Shown here: one piece after another, positions 47,140 to 55,733 of the stretch | Position numbering within the stretch: the first letter of the stretch is position 1 | Layout of the letters: each line of letters begins with the position of its first letter | DNA from: Flavobacterium cucumis | Lineage (GTDB): Bacteria > Bacteroidota > Bacteroidia > Flavobacteriales > Flavobacteriaceae | Length of the DNA stretch: 64,000 nt | NCBI RefSeq assembly: GCF_900148835.1 | Contig: NZ_FRYK01000001.1 | Location: 1,116,001-1,180,000 of the forward strand | Direction: 5' to 3' | Notes under the pieces: model-generated | Seen by the model: only the letters and a program-made list of their open reading frames with translations | Databases searched by the model: none | What the model was told of the DNA's origin: nothing | Made by a program: the position numbers and the translations under genes

Positions 47140-48411
47140 TTAATCAATTTTTCTTTTCTTAAACCAAATGTCACTGAATGAAAGGCCTATATTTAAGTTA
47201 AAATAATTTTCTTCAATCAATGCATTATTGGTTGTTCCTCTTTTGCCGAATTCAAAACCTAAGTCAATTTTCGATATTCCGAGTGGTAAACCTAAACCAA
47301 AAGTCATGCCATAATCTTTTATGCTCTGATTTCTTATAACAAGACCTGTGTTTTCGTATCTAAAACCCGCACGATAAACAATTCTACTAAAGTAACTAGA
47401 AAAGGAATCGTATTTAGGAATATAGTATCCTCCAATACCAATCTTGGTAGCATTTTCAAAAGTAGCGTTTTCTGGGTTTCCAAAACGATTCGTCAATACG
47501 CTGCTTTGAGTATAGACGATTTCAGAACCAATTAACCATTTTTTTGATTCTCCTATGCCAGCACCAAAACCAAATTTAGAGGGCAATCGAATTTCTGTAT
47601 CAGCCACATTGATTTCTTGTCCGTTTTGATTGTCAACAATTTCAATATTGTTTGCGCCTAGTGAAACAGTACTTAGGTAGCTGGTGTTGTCGGATTTTAA
47701 TTTTGTTTCTGGACTGAACGTTAAACTGGTTTGTAGATTTAATTTCGAATTTAATTTTGTTTGGTATAACAAACCTGTATTAAAAGAAATTCCTCTTATG
47801 TTAGAGTTGTTTCTTTCTATAGTTCCTAGCGGAACAGCTGGTTCTGTTATGAATTCAATATAATTATTTGTGATTTCACCAAAATGGTATCCCAATTCAA
47901 AACCAAAACTTAATTTTTTATTGATATTGTATGAAGTTCCAATAAAAACTTTGTTTACATTTCCTTCTCCTCTTTTGATTTCCCTTCTTGTAGTTTGGTC
48001 ATTTGTGTTCTCAAATGTATTCTCATTTCTATACCCAACGGCAGAATAGGGCATAAGACCGAAAGAAAACCCAATTTTACCAACAGGAAACCCAACTGCT
48101 ATGTAGTCTAAGGTTGTTCTCTGAACTTTTTCAGATTCACTGCTGTTTTTCATTGTTGTGAAACTAGAAGTTCCTCCAATAGAAAAATTGGTTGTTAGAA
48201 GTCTAGAATAAGAAGCTGGATTTAGTAAGTTCAACTGTAAGCTGTCGCTCATTATTCCAATACCTCCCATAGATCTTACATCTTGAGTACCTCTAAACTT
48301 AGGCTCTCCTAATCCGTAATACGAATATGGAGAAGCAGTGTTGTCTTGAGACCAAGAACAAGTGGTAACAAACAAACTGATGCAAAATATTATTTTTTTA
48401 ATCATTTTCAT
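47140..48411 (-). CDS. Outer-membrane beta-barrel protein, FadL/OmpP1-like
   Basis: The 423-residue protein has a signal peptide (to about residue 21, TCSWSQ). An N-terminal plug-like stretch RSMGGIGIMSDSLQLNLLNP resembles FadL-family hatch sequences, and many alternating amphipathic strands follow. The C-terminus ends in SLSFSDIWFKKRKID. It probably forms a porin or hydrophobic-compound channel. The start overlaps the coaX end by 14 bases, so it is cotranslated with coaX, and it precedes the TPR gene and lptC. Confidence 0.78.
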   Translation of the reverse strand: MKMIKKIIFCISLFVTTCSWSQDNTASPYSYYGLGEPKFRGTQDVRSMGGIGIMSDSLQLNLLNPASYSRLLTTNFSIGGTSSFTTMKNSSESEKVQRTTLDYIAVGFPVGKIGFSFGLMPYSAVGYRNENTFENTNDQTTRREIKRGEGNVNKVFIGTSYNINKKLSFGFELGYHFGEITNNYIEFITEPAVPLGTIERNNSNIRGISFNTGLLYQTKLNSKLNLQTSLTFSPETKLKSDNTSYLSTVSLGANNIEIVDNQNGQEINVADTEIRLPSKFGFGAGIGESKKWLIGSEIVYTQSSVLTNRFGNPENATFENATKIGIGGYYIPKYDSFSSYFSRIVYRAGFRYENTGLVIRNQSIKDYGMTFGLGLPLGISKIDLGFEFGKRGTTNNALIEENYFNLNIGLSFSDIWFKKRKID

Positions 48412-49132
48412 GTAAATAAATGGATAAAAGATTCAAACTCTCTAATAAGAAATTTGAGTTCGCAAATATGGTGCTTTTTAATCTTTTAGCCAAAAAATCT
48501 GCATCTCCACCTGTTAAAATTATTGTTAAATCTTGATTTTTAAGTAAATATTGAGAAATAAACCCGTCTATTTCATAACAAATTCCGTTTATTATTCCAC
48601 TGTGAATTGCATTTTCTGTAGAATCTCCTATAAAATTTTCAATATTTTTTTTTTCTAATAATGGAAGTTTTGCTGTGTATTCATGTAAACTGTTGTATCG
48701 TATTTTTACACCTGGAGAAATGGCTCCGCCTAAGTACTGGTCTTTTTTATCCACAAAATCATAAGTAATACATGTTCCAGCATCAATTATAAGCCGGTTT
48801 TGTGATGGATATTGTAACACGGCACCTGCGGCAACAACCATGCGATCAATGCCAAGTGTTTTTGGAGTGTTATATAAATTCGTAAACGGAAATTTCGTTT
48901 CGTGACTTACTATTTGAAGATTGGTATTGGTTTTAAGATAATCGAATACCTCAAAATTGATTTTTCCAACGCTTGATATGGTCGAATGTGTGGCGTTTGG
49001 ATATTTTTTTAAAATTTTTTTAAATTTTTTTTCGGCATCATTTGTTTCAAAAACAAATAACTCAATTAATGTATTTTGTTCAAATACAGCGACTTTAATT
49101 CTTGAATTTCCTACATCGATAGTGATAAGCAT
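48398..49132 (-). CDS. coaX: Type III pantothenate kinase
   Basis: The 244-residue protein has the ASKHA fold motifs of CoaX: ITIDVGNSRIKVAVFE at the start, LGIDRMVVAAGAV near residue 93, IIDAGTCITYDFVD near 117, GGAISPGVKIRYNSL near 136, and ILTGGDADFL near 207. It phosphorylates pantothenate, the first step of coenzyme A synthesis. It heads the minus-strand envelope gene block. Confidence 0.95.
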   Translation of the reverse strand: MLITIDVGNSRIKVAVFEQNTLIELFVFETNDAEKKFKKILKKYPNATHSTISSVGKINFEVFDYLKTNTNLQIVSHETKFPFTNLYNTPKTLGIDRMVVAAGAVLQYPSQNRLIIDAGTCITYDFVDKKDQYLGGAISPGVKIRYNSLHEYTAKLPLLEKKNIENFIGDSTENAIHSGIINGICYEIDGFISQYLLKNQDLTIILTGGDADFLAKRLKSTIFANSNFLLESLNLLSIYLHEND

Positions 49133-49184
49133 GATTTTATTTTAGGTGCAACAAATATACAAATTGATTTTTTTTTAGAATTGT

Positions 49185-49216
49185 TTTGGAAAATATAAAA
49201 ATGGTTCTATATTTGC
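49185..49216 (+). promoter_or_regulatory. Promoter of tRNA-Phe
   Basis: TTTG at 49185-49188, 19 bases, then TATATTTGC at 49208-49216, followed by ACCCGCAAT. The arrangement is the same as at tRNA-Leu. Confidence 0.75.
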
Positions 49217-49254
49217 ACCCGCAATCAACAAGCAGTAATGCTCTAAATTGTAAA

Positions 49255-49327
49255 GGTACCTTAGCTCAGTTGGTAGAGCAATGGACTGAAAATCCATGTG
49301 TCCCTGGTTCGATTCCTGGAGGTACCA
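49255..49327 (+). tRNA. tRNA-Phe (anticodon GAA)
   Basis: This 73-base tRNA has acceptor arms GGTACCT and AGGTACC, a D-arm with AGCTCAGTTGGTAGAGC, and an ATGGA/TCCAT anticodon stem with loop CTGAAAA (anticodon GAA). The T-arm is CCTGGTTCGATTCCTGG and the discriminator is A. CCA is not encoded. Confidence 0.96.
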
Positions 49328-49330
49328 CAA

Positions 49331-49357
49331 AAACCACTCATTCGAGTGGTTTTTTTG
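49331..49357 (+). terminator. Terminator of tRNA-Phe
   Basis: AAACCACTC-ATTC-GAGTGGTTT followed by a run of T, 4 bases after the tRNA. Confidence 0.9.
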
Positions 49358-49383
49358 TTTTACATGTGTTTGTCAAGTGGTGT

Positions 49384-50298
49384 TTATAGAATCATTTCTT
49401 CATAAGAAAGTACTACATTGTAGCCTTTGTTTTTGAAGTATTCTTTGGGGTTGTCTTTTGAAATAACCATTACAAAATCACCACCCCATGCGCCTAAACT
49501 CTTAATAACACCTTTGAAATCAAGAAAAACTTTTTCTTTAATAGTTTGAATTTCTAAAACATCACTCATAATTACTTCGTGATTCTCCATTAGTTTGGCA
49601 AATTCTTTTCCTTCTTTACAATTTATGGTTTCGTAAGTAATGGTGTTGATTTTTGAAATTACCGCATTTACGTGGTGGTGTTTCGACATATAATTGGCGA
49701 TCGCTAATTTGCTATTTTGTTTCTGATTCAAATACACAAAATGAATGTTTTCTTTGAACGAGGGGTCGAAATGAATGGGTTTAAAATGTGGTTTTTCGTT
49801 TTCTAAGTGATATACTAGGGGTGAATTCGACTTTGCACAAGCAATGTCATAACCGCTTCCTCCAAAACTTTTTTGTAACAACTCGAAAGCATCAATCTCG
49901 AGCCAGTCACCGATGCTATTTATAAGGGTAGAGGAAGTGCCTAATCCCCAGAGACGAGGAAAAGTTAAGTGTGTTTCAATTTCGTAGCCTTCTTTTTCTA
50001 AAAAGGTGGGATTCTGAATAAAAGCTTGATGTAAAATTTCAATCAAGGTATTTTTTATAGAAGCATAATTTTCGTTGGTGTTTTTTTGTTTTATATCTTC
50101 AAATAAAATTACATCCTCAAACCAAACACTTTTATCGGCATCAAAGCTTGTCCATTTGATCTGGTAATTTTTTCCTGATTTCACAACTAAACTTTGTCCA
50201 AATTTTGTTGGGAGTGCTAAAGCTTTCGCACCATCTAAAACAACGTATTCGCCTGTGATGAGTAATTTTCCGTTACTGTAAAACGTTTGTGTTTTCAT
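49384..50298 (-). CDS. GYDIA-family GHMP kinase, candidate phosphomevalonate kinase
   Basis: The 304-residue protein has GHMP-fold landmarks: FYSNGKLLITGEYVVLDGAK at the start, the ATP loop LTFPRLWGLGTSSTLINS near residue 115, the name-giving GGSGYDIACAKS near 148, and a C-terminal SLGAWGGDFVMVI. It overlaps the end of HMG-CoA reductase by one base. Because a separate mevalonate kinase lies at 33168-34106, this is a good candidate for phosphomevalonate kinase, but that activity is inferred from context. Confidence 0.82.
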   Translation of the reverse strand: MKTQTFYSNGKLLITGEYVVLDGAKALALPTKFGQSLVVKSGKNYQIKWTSFDADKSVWFEDVILFEDIKQKNTNENYASIKNTLIEILHQAFIQNPTFLEKEGYEIETHLTFPRLWGLGTSSTLINSIGDWLEIDAFELLQKSFGGSGYDIACAKSNSPLVYHLENEKPHFKPIHFDPSFKENIHFVYLNQKQNSKLAIANYMSKHHHVNAVISKINTITYETINCKEGKEFAKLMENHEVIMSDVLEIQTIKEKVFLDFKGVIKSLGAWGGDFVMVISKDNPKEYFKNKGYNVVLSYEEMIL

Positions 50299-51614
50299 TA
50301 ACTTCTGATTTTTTCCAGATAGTCAACTACTAAGCTATGCGAAACGGTTGTGTCTTTGAAATAATCTAAGACTTTCTGTTTTTCTTCTTTAGTAGCATGA
50401 TGTTGGTTCAAAATGTTCATTAGGTGCATTTTCATATGACCTTGTTGAATTCCTGTAGTTGTAAGTGAACGTAATGCTGCAAAGTTTTGAGCCAATCCAG
50501 CTGCGGCAACAATCTGCATTAATTCTTCTGCAGAAGGTTTTCCTAATAATTCCATAGAGAATTTCACTAATGGATGTAACGAAGTTAACCCACCAACGGT
50601 TCCTAATGCTAATGGTATTTCCATCCAAAAAGTGAAAATATCGTTTTCAATTTTCACATGCGATAAACTCGAATATTGTCCTGATTTACTTGCATAAGCA
50701 TGAATTCCTGCTTCCACAGCTCTGAAGTCATTTCCTGTAGCTAACACAACGGCGTCAATCCCATTCATGATTCCTTTGTTGTGGGTTACCGCCCTGTAAG
50801 GTTCTATTTCAGCTATGCGAACTGCAGTTGCAAATTTTTGAGCAAATTCATTTGCGTCAATATTTTTGTCATCCGAAATTTCGGAAAGTGGACAAGATAC
50901 TTCCACTCTTACTAAGCAATTTGGTACATAGTTGCTTAAAATGCTCATTATGATTTGGATGTTTTTTTCGTCTGTAGTAAAATCAGTATGCTCTTGTGCT
51001 TGATTTTCTAAGGTTTTAGCAAATTGCTCCAAACACGTATTGATGAAATTCGCACCCATGCTGTCTTTAGTGTTAAAAGTAGCATGTAATTGATAGTAAT
51101 TCGGAATTTCATTGGTTTTGTCTCTTAATTCGATGTTTAAAATCCCGCCACCACGTTTTTGCATGTTTTTGGTAATTTCTTTTGTATCATCGAAAAAAAT
51201 TGGTTTTATTTTGTTGAAAAAAGTTGTTATTTTTTCTGCATTACCATGAAAAAGAAAATGAACTTGGCCAATTTTTTCGGTATTGATAATACTTGTTTTA
51301 AAACCACCACGTTCTCCCCAAAATTTTGCTGCTTTGGAGGCTGCTGCCACTACAGAACTTTCTTCAATTGCCATGGGTATGGTGTAGCTTTTTCCATTGA
51401 TGGTAAAGTTTGGCGCAACACCATAAGGTAGGTAAAAGTTTGTCAAGGTATTTTCGATGAATTCGTCGTGTAATTTTTGTAAATTTTCATCCGAATTCCA
51501 ATATTTTAAAATACTTTCTTTTGCTTCTTCTGGATTTTCGAAATATGTATTTGTAATCCAATCAATTTTTTCTTCTTTAGAAAGTTTGGAGAAACCTTTT
51601 ACGTTATGAGTCAT
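50298..51614 (-). CDS. mvaA: Hydroxymethylglutaryl-CoA reductase, class II (bacterial)
   Basis: The 438-residue protein has the class II layout: IPMAIEESSVVAAASKAA with the catalytic Glu near residue 84, DSMGANFINTCLEQF near 189, THNKGIMNGIDAVV with the catalytic Lys near 263, GTVGGLTSLHP near 359, and a C-terminal His-containing HMKMHLMNILNQHHA. It makes mevalonate in the synthetic direction here, given the neighbouring kinase. HMG-CoA synthase is not in the window. Confidence 0.93.
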   Translation of the reverse strand: MTHNVKGFSKLSKEEKIDWITNTYFENPEEAKESILKYWNSDENLQKLHDEFIENTLTNFYLPYGVAPNFTINGKSYTIPMAIEESSVVAAASKAAKFWGERGGFKTSIINTEKIGQVHFLFHGNAEKITTFFNKIKPIFFDDTKEITKNMQKRGGGILNIELRDKTNEIPNYYQLHATFNTKDSMGANFINTCLEQFAKTLENQAQEHTDFTTDEKNIQIIMSILSNYVPNCLVRVEVSCPLSEISDDKNIDANEFAQKFATAVRIAEIEPYRAVTHNKGIMNGIDAVVLATGNDFRAVEAGIHAYASKSGQYSSLSHVKIENDIFTFWMEIPLALGTVGGLTSLHPLVKFSMELLGKPSAEELMQIVAAAGLAQNFAALRSLTTTGIQQGHMKMHLMNILNQHHATKEEKQKVLDYFKDTTVSHSLVVDYLEKIRS

Positions 51615-51740
51615 ATTTTATTACAATAAACAACAAAGATAATAAATTTGATGAGATGCTGTTTTTAATAATTCAAGTTAAAATTATGGTTAATTCATAT
51701 ATTTTCACTAAAATTGAAGGTTTTTTAAGAACTTAAAATT

Positions 51741-53912
51741 ATGAAAAAATACAGTTTAGCAATTTTACTTTTTCTAGTAAGCTCATTATCAGTTGAAGCG
51801 CAACAGAATATCACGTTAGAGGAAATTTGGGGCGGAGCTTTCAGAACAAAAGGAATGGATGCTTTGAGCGCCATGAAGAACACAAACCAATATACTGTTT
51901 TAAATTATGACAGAAGCTCTAAAAGTTTTCAAATCGATTTGTACGATTTTGCAACTTTGGAGAAAGTAAGTACGCTTTTTGATACAAAGAATCACACAGA
52001 AGTATCATCAATTGATAGTTATTCCTTCGATAGAAGTGAGAAAAAGATTTTAATTGCCACAAATTCTAATCCAATCTTTCGTCATTCTTTCACAGCGCAA
52101 TATTTTGTTTATGATATTGTTTCCAAAACCGTAAACAGTTTTACAGCTAATCCCATTCAAGAACCTTCGTTTAGTGCAGACGGTACTAAAATTGCATATG
52201 CATTTGAAAACAATTTATATGTTCATGACTTGGTTTCCGGTGCTAAAATTCAAATTACACAGGACGGACAAAAGAATAAAATCATCAACGGTATTACAGA
52301 TTGGGTTTATGAGGAAGAATTTGCTTTTGTAAAAGCCTATGATTGGAATCTGACAGGAAACAAAATAGCTTACATCAAATTTGATGAGACGGAAGTTCCT
52401 GAATTTTCAATGGATATGTACAATCAAGGGTTATACCCAACACAAACCGTTTTCAAGTACCCAAAAGCGGGTGAAAGAAATGCCATAGTTTCGTTGCATA
52501 TTTTTGATTTAAAATTGGGAACCACAAAAAAAATCAATTTAGGAAATTATAACGATTTTTATATTCCAAGAATCAAATGGACGAATGATGCGGCTACTTT
52601 GAGTGTTCAAGTTATGAATCGTCATCAAAATAATTTGGATTTGCATTTTGTTGATGCCAATTCAGGAACTACCAAGATCGTTTTAAATGAAAAAGATGCT
52701 GCTTATGTTGATGTTACCGATAATTTAACTTTCTTAAAAGATAATAGTTTTATTTGGACATCAGAAAAAGATGGTTTTAATCATATTTACCACTACGATA
52801 AATCAGGGAAATTGAAAAAACAAATTACTTCTGGAAAATGGGAAGTAACTAATTATTACGGTTTTGATGAGAAATCGGGAATGATTTATTATCAATCGGT
52901 TGAAAATGGTTCTATAAATAGAGATGTTTATGCAATCAAAGTCGATGGAAAATCGAAAGTAAGATTGTCATCAAAAACAGGAACCAATTCGGCTACTTTT
53001 AGTCCAAATTTCCAATACTTCATTAATACCTATTCAAGCGCAACTTCAGCACCAACTTACACTTTAAACGATTCAAAAACGGGAGCTGTTGTAAAAACAA
53101 TTGTTTCAAATGAAGCCGTTGAGCAAAAATTAGCAAAATATGATGTAATTTCAAAAGAATTTTTCGTGTTAACTACTGAAAAAGGGCATCAATTAAATGC
53201 CTGGATGATTAAACCAAAAAATTTTGATCCAAATAAAAAATATCCTGTTTTTATGTTCCAATATTCTGGACCAGGTTCTCAACAAGTAGCGAATACATGG
53301 AATGGAACTAATGATTATTGGTTTATGATGTTAGCCCAACAAGGCTATATTGTAGCTTGTGTGGATGGAAGAGGAACAGGTTATAAGGGAGCAGCTTTCA
53401 AGAAGTGTACTTATAAAGAATTAGGGAAATATGAAGTTGAGGATCAAATTGACGCGGCTAAAGTAATTGGAAAGTATAATTATGTTGATGCTTCAAGAAT
53501 TGGGATTTTTGGATGGAGTTATGGAGGATTCATGTCGTCTAACTGTTTGTTCCAAGGTGCTGATGTATTCAAAATGGCAATTGCAGTAGCTCCAGTAACT
53601 TCTTGGCGATATTACGATAGTATTTACACGGAGCGTTATATGCAAACGCCACAAGAAAATGCAAGTGGTTATGATAACAATTCGCCAATCAATCACGTAA
53701 GTAAATTAAAAGGCAACTTTTTATTAGTACACGGAACGGCTGATGATAATGTCCATGTACAAAACACGATGAAAATGGTAGAGGCGTTGGTTCAGGCGAA
53801 CAAACAATTCGATTGGGCTATTTATCCAGACAAAAATCATGGTATCTATGGTGGCAAAACGCGCCTACAATTGTATACTAAAATGACAAATTTTATTAAA
53901 GAAAAATTATAA
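51741..53912 (+). CDS. Dipeptidyl peptidase IV-like S9B serine protease
   Basis: The 723-residue protein has a signal peptide (to about residue 21, LSVEAQ). An eight-bladed propeller fills about 40-470, including the EEFAFVKAYDW-like Glu pair that binds the peptide N-terminus. The alpha/beta-hydrolase domain has Ser in GWSYGGF, Asp in HGTADDNVHV and His in YPDKNHGIYGG. It releases X-Pro or X-Ala dipeptides in the periplasm. It lies 27 bases before the first of three POT transporter genes. Confidence 0.92.
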   Translation: MKKYSLAILLFLVSSLSVEAQQNITLEEIWGGAFRTKGMDALSAMKNTNQYTVLNYDRSSKSFQIDLYDFATLEKVSTLFDTKNHTEVSSIDSYSFDRSEKKILIATNSNPIFRHSFTAQYFVYDIVSKTVNSFTANPIQEPSFSADGTKIAYAFENNLYVHDLVSGAKIQITQDGQKNKIINGITDWVYEEEFAFVKAYDWNLTGNKIAYIKFDETEVPEFSMDMYNQGLYPTQTVFKYPKAGERNAIVSLHIFDLKLGTTKKINLGNYNDFYIPRIKWTNDAATLSVQVMNRHQNNLDLHFVDANSGTTKIVLNEKDAAYVDVTDNLTFLKDNSFIWTSEKDGFNHIYHYDKSGKLKKQITSGKWEVTNYYGFDEKSGMIYYQSVENGSINRDVYAIKVDGKSKVRLSSKTGTNSATFSPNFQYFINTYSSATSAPTYTLNDSKTGAVVKTIVSNEAVEQKLAKYDVISKEFFVLTTEKGHQLNAWMIKPKNFDPNKKYPVFMFQYSGPGSQQVANTWNGTNDYWFMMLAQQGYIVACVDGRGTGYKGAAFKKCTYKELGKYEVEDQIDAAKVIGKYNYVDASRIGIFGWSYGGFMSSNCLFQGADVFKMAIAVAPVTSWRYYDSIYTERYMQTPQENASGYDNNSPINHVSKLKGNFLLVHGTADDNVHVQNTMKMVEALVQANKQFDWAIYPDKNHGIYGGKTRLQLYTKMTNFIKEKL

Positions 53913-53939
53913 ACTAACCATTAACTAAAATAAATTTAT

Positions 53940-55655
53940 ATGAGTGAAGCAGTAAAAACAGGACATCCAAAAGGACTTTGGGTTTTATTTGGAACCGAAA
54001 TGTGGGAAAGGTTCAATTTCTATGGGATGCGAGCAATCCTTACCTTGTTCATGGTAAATTCATTATTAATTAAAGAGGCAGATGCAGCTATTATTTATGG
54101 AGGATTTCTAGCATTATGTTATTTGACACCGCTATTAGGAGGTTTTATTTCTGACAAATACATCGGAAATAGATACAGTATTATGCTAGGTGGAACATTA
54201 ATGGCAATAGGACAATTTTTGTTGTTTATTAGTGCGTCAACTTTTGATTCTAGCTTGGGAAGCGCGAAATTATTCATGTGGATAGCCTTGTTTATTATTA
54301 TTTTTGGAAATGGATTTTTCAAACCGAATATTTCTTCAATGGTAGGAAGTTTGTATCCGAAACAAGAAAAAAACAAACTGGATTCAGCTTTTACAATTTT
54401 CTATATGGGTATTAATATTGGAGCTTTTTTAGGCCAATTTATTTGTCCTTGGGTAGGTGATGTTAAGGATGCAGAAACTGGAGTAAGAGATATTTTTGCT
54501 TTTAAGTGGGGATTCTTTGCGGCTTCAATCGCAATGATAATAGGGACAATTACTTTCTTTTTTCTAAAGAATAAATATGTTGTTACACCAGAGGGGAGAC
54601 CTATCGGTGGTTTGCCTAAAAATAATGAGGCTGGAGATTTTGAAGAAGGTGAAACACAAACAGCTAAATTTACAGGAACAGCAATTGGAACAGCAATTGT
54701 AATTTTTGCAGCTTTATTTTTTGTTTTTAGATATTTATTGGTTGGCGAATTTGGATTTTCTGATGTTGCCATGGGACAATTGATAAAGGGAATTATTTAT
54801 CCATTTATTTATTCTGCTGGTATTGCTTTAGCTTATTTAATTATGAGTTCTGCTGAAAATAAAGTAGAACGACAAAGAATTTGGGTTATTTACATTGTTT
54901 CGTTCTTTATCATCTTTTTCTGGGCAGCTTTTGAGCAGGCGGGTTCTTCGTTAACTTTTATAGCAGATAATCAAACAGATAGGGATATTTTTGGATGGAA
55001 CATGCCGCCGTCAATGGTGCAAATTTTTAACGGTATTTTCGTTGTAATGTTGGCATTGCCATTCAGTTTGCTTTGGGATAAGTTAAGAGCTAAGGGAAAA
55101 GAACCCGTTTCTCCACTAAAGCAAGCAATGGGATTGGCTTTAATTGCATTAAGTTATTTTATCATTGCTCATAATGTAAAAGATCTAGGGAACTCTGGTT
55201 TGTTAGCTATTAAGTGGTTAATGTTGTTGTATTTGATTCAGACAATGGGAGAATTGTGTTTGTCACCTATTGGACTGTCATTGGTTGGTAAATTAGCTCC
55301 TAAACGTTTTGCGTCATTATTATACGGTGTTTTCTTTATCTCTAATGCAGCGGGTTACGCTTTAGCAGGGTCGTTGGGTGCTATTATTCCTGCAACAGGA
55401 GATAAATTCCAAAAGGCGGAAACATTAGGAGTTAATCTTCAAGATGTTTTAGATAAAAAAGTAACTTTAACAGCGGAACAAGTAGTATTATTCGAAAAGG
55501 AGCAATTGCCAACCGAATATACTTCATTTGCAGGATTTGAAATTCATAATCTCTATGAGTTTTTTATGGTTTTTGTTATTCTTTGTGGAATTGCAGCTGT
55601 TATTTTAGCAGTTTTATCACCAAGATTGAAAAAAATGATGAATGGAATGACCTAA
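53940..55655 (+). CDS. POT-family proton-coupled peptide transporter 1
   Basis: The 571-residue protein has about 12-14 membrane helices and the POT proton-coupling motif TEMWERFNFYGMR near residue 20. GNGFFKPNISSMVGSLY near 121 is the second family signature. It imports di- or tripeptides with protons. It follows the DPP IV gene closely, so the product peptides of that enzyme are plausible substrates. A strong terminator follows the gene. Confidence 0.92.
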   Translation: MSEAVKTGHPKGLWVLFGTEMWERFNFYGMRAILTLFMVNSLLIKEADAAIIYGGFLALCYLTPLLGGFISDKYIGNRYSIMLGGTLMAIGQFLLFISASTFDSSLGSAKLFMWIALFIIIFGNGFFKPNISSMVGSLYPKQEKNKLDSAFTIFYMGINIGAFLGQFICPWVGDVKDAETGVRDIFAFKWGFFAASIAMIIGTITFFFLKNKYVVTPEGRPIGGLPKNNEAGDFEEGETQTAKFTGTAIGTAIVIFAALFFVFRYLLVGEFGFSDVAMGQLIKGIIYPFIYSAGIALAYLIMSSAENKVERQRIWVIYIVSFFIIFFWAAFEQAGSSLTFIADNQTDRDIFGWNMPPSMVQIFNGIFVVMLALPFSLLWDKLRAKGKEPVSPLKQAMGLALIALSYFIIAHNVKDLGNSGLLAIKWLMLLYLIQTMGELCLSPIGLSLVGKLAPKRFASLLYGVFFISNAAGYALAGSLGAIIPATGDKFQKAETLGVNLQDVLDKKVTLTAEQVVLFEKEQLPTEYTSFAGFEIHNLYEFFMVFVILCGIAAVILAVLSPRLKKMMNGMT

Positions 55656-55684
55656 TTGCTTTTAAAAATATTTTTTATATCTTT

Positions 55685-55719
55685 CAAACCTACAAGAAAT
55701 CCTTGTAGGTTTGTTTTTT
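55685..55719 (+). terminator. Terminator after the first POT gene
   Basis: CAAACCTACAAG-AAATC-CTTGTAGGTTTG is followed by TTTTTT. It separates the DPP-POT1 message from the two POT genes downstream. Confidence 0.93.
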
Positions 55720-55733
55720 AATACAATATAATT

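Noticed and set aside
54401..54772. 123-codon open frame opposite the first POT gene
   Set aside because: It is antisense to membrane helices of a clear POT transporter and shows no recognisable protein features.
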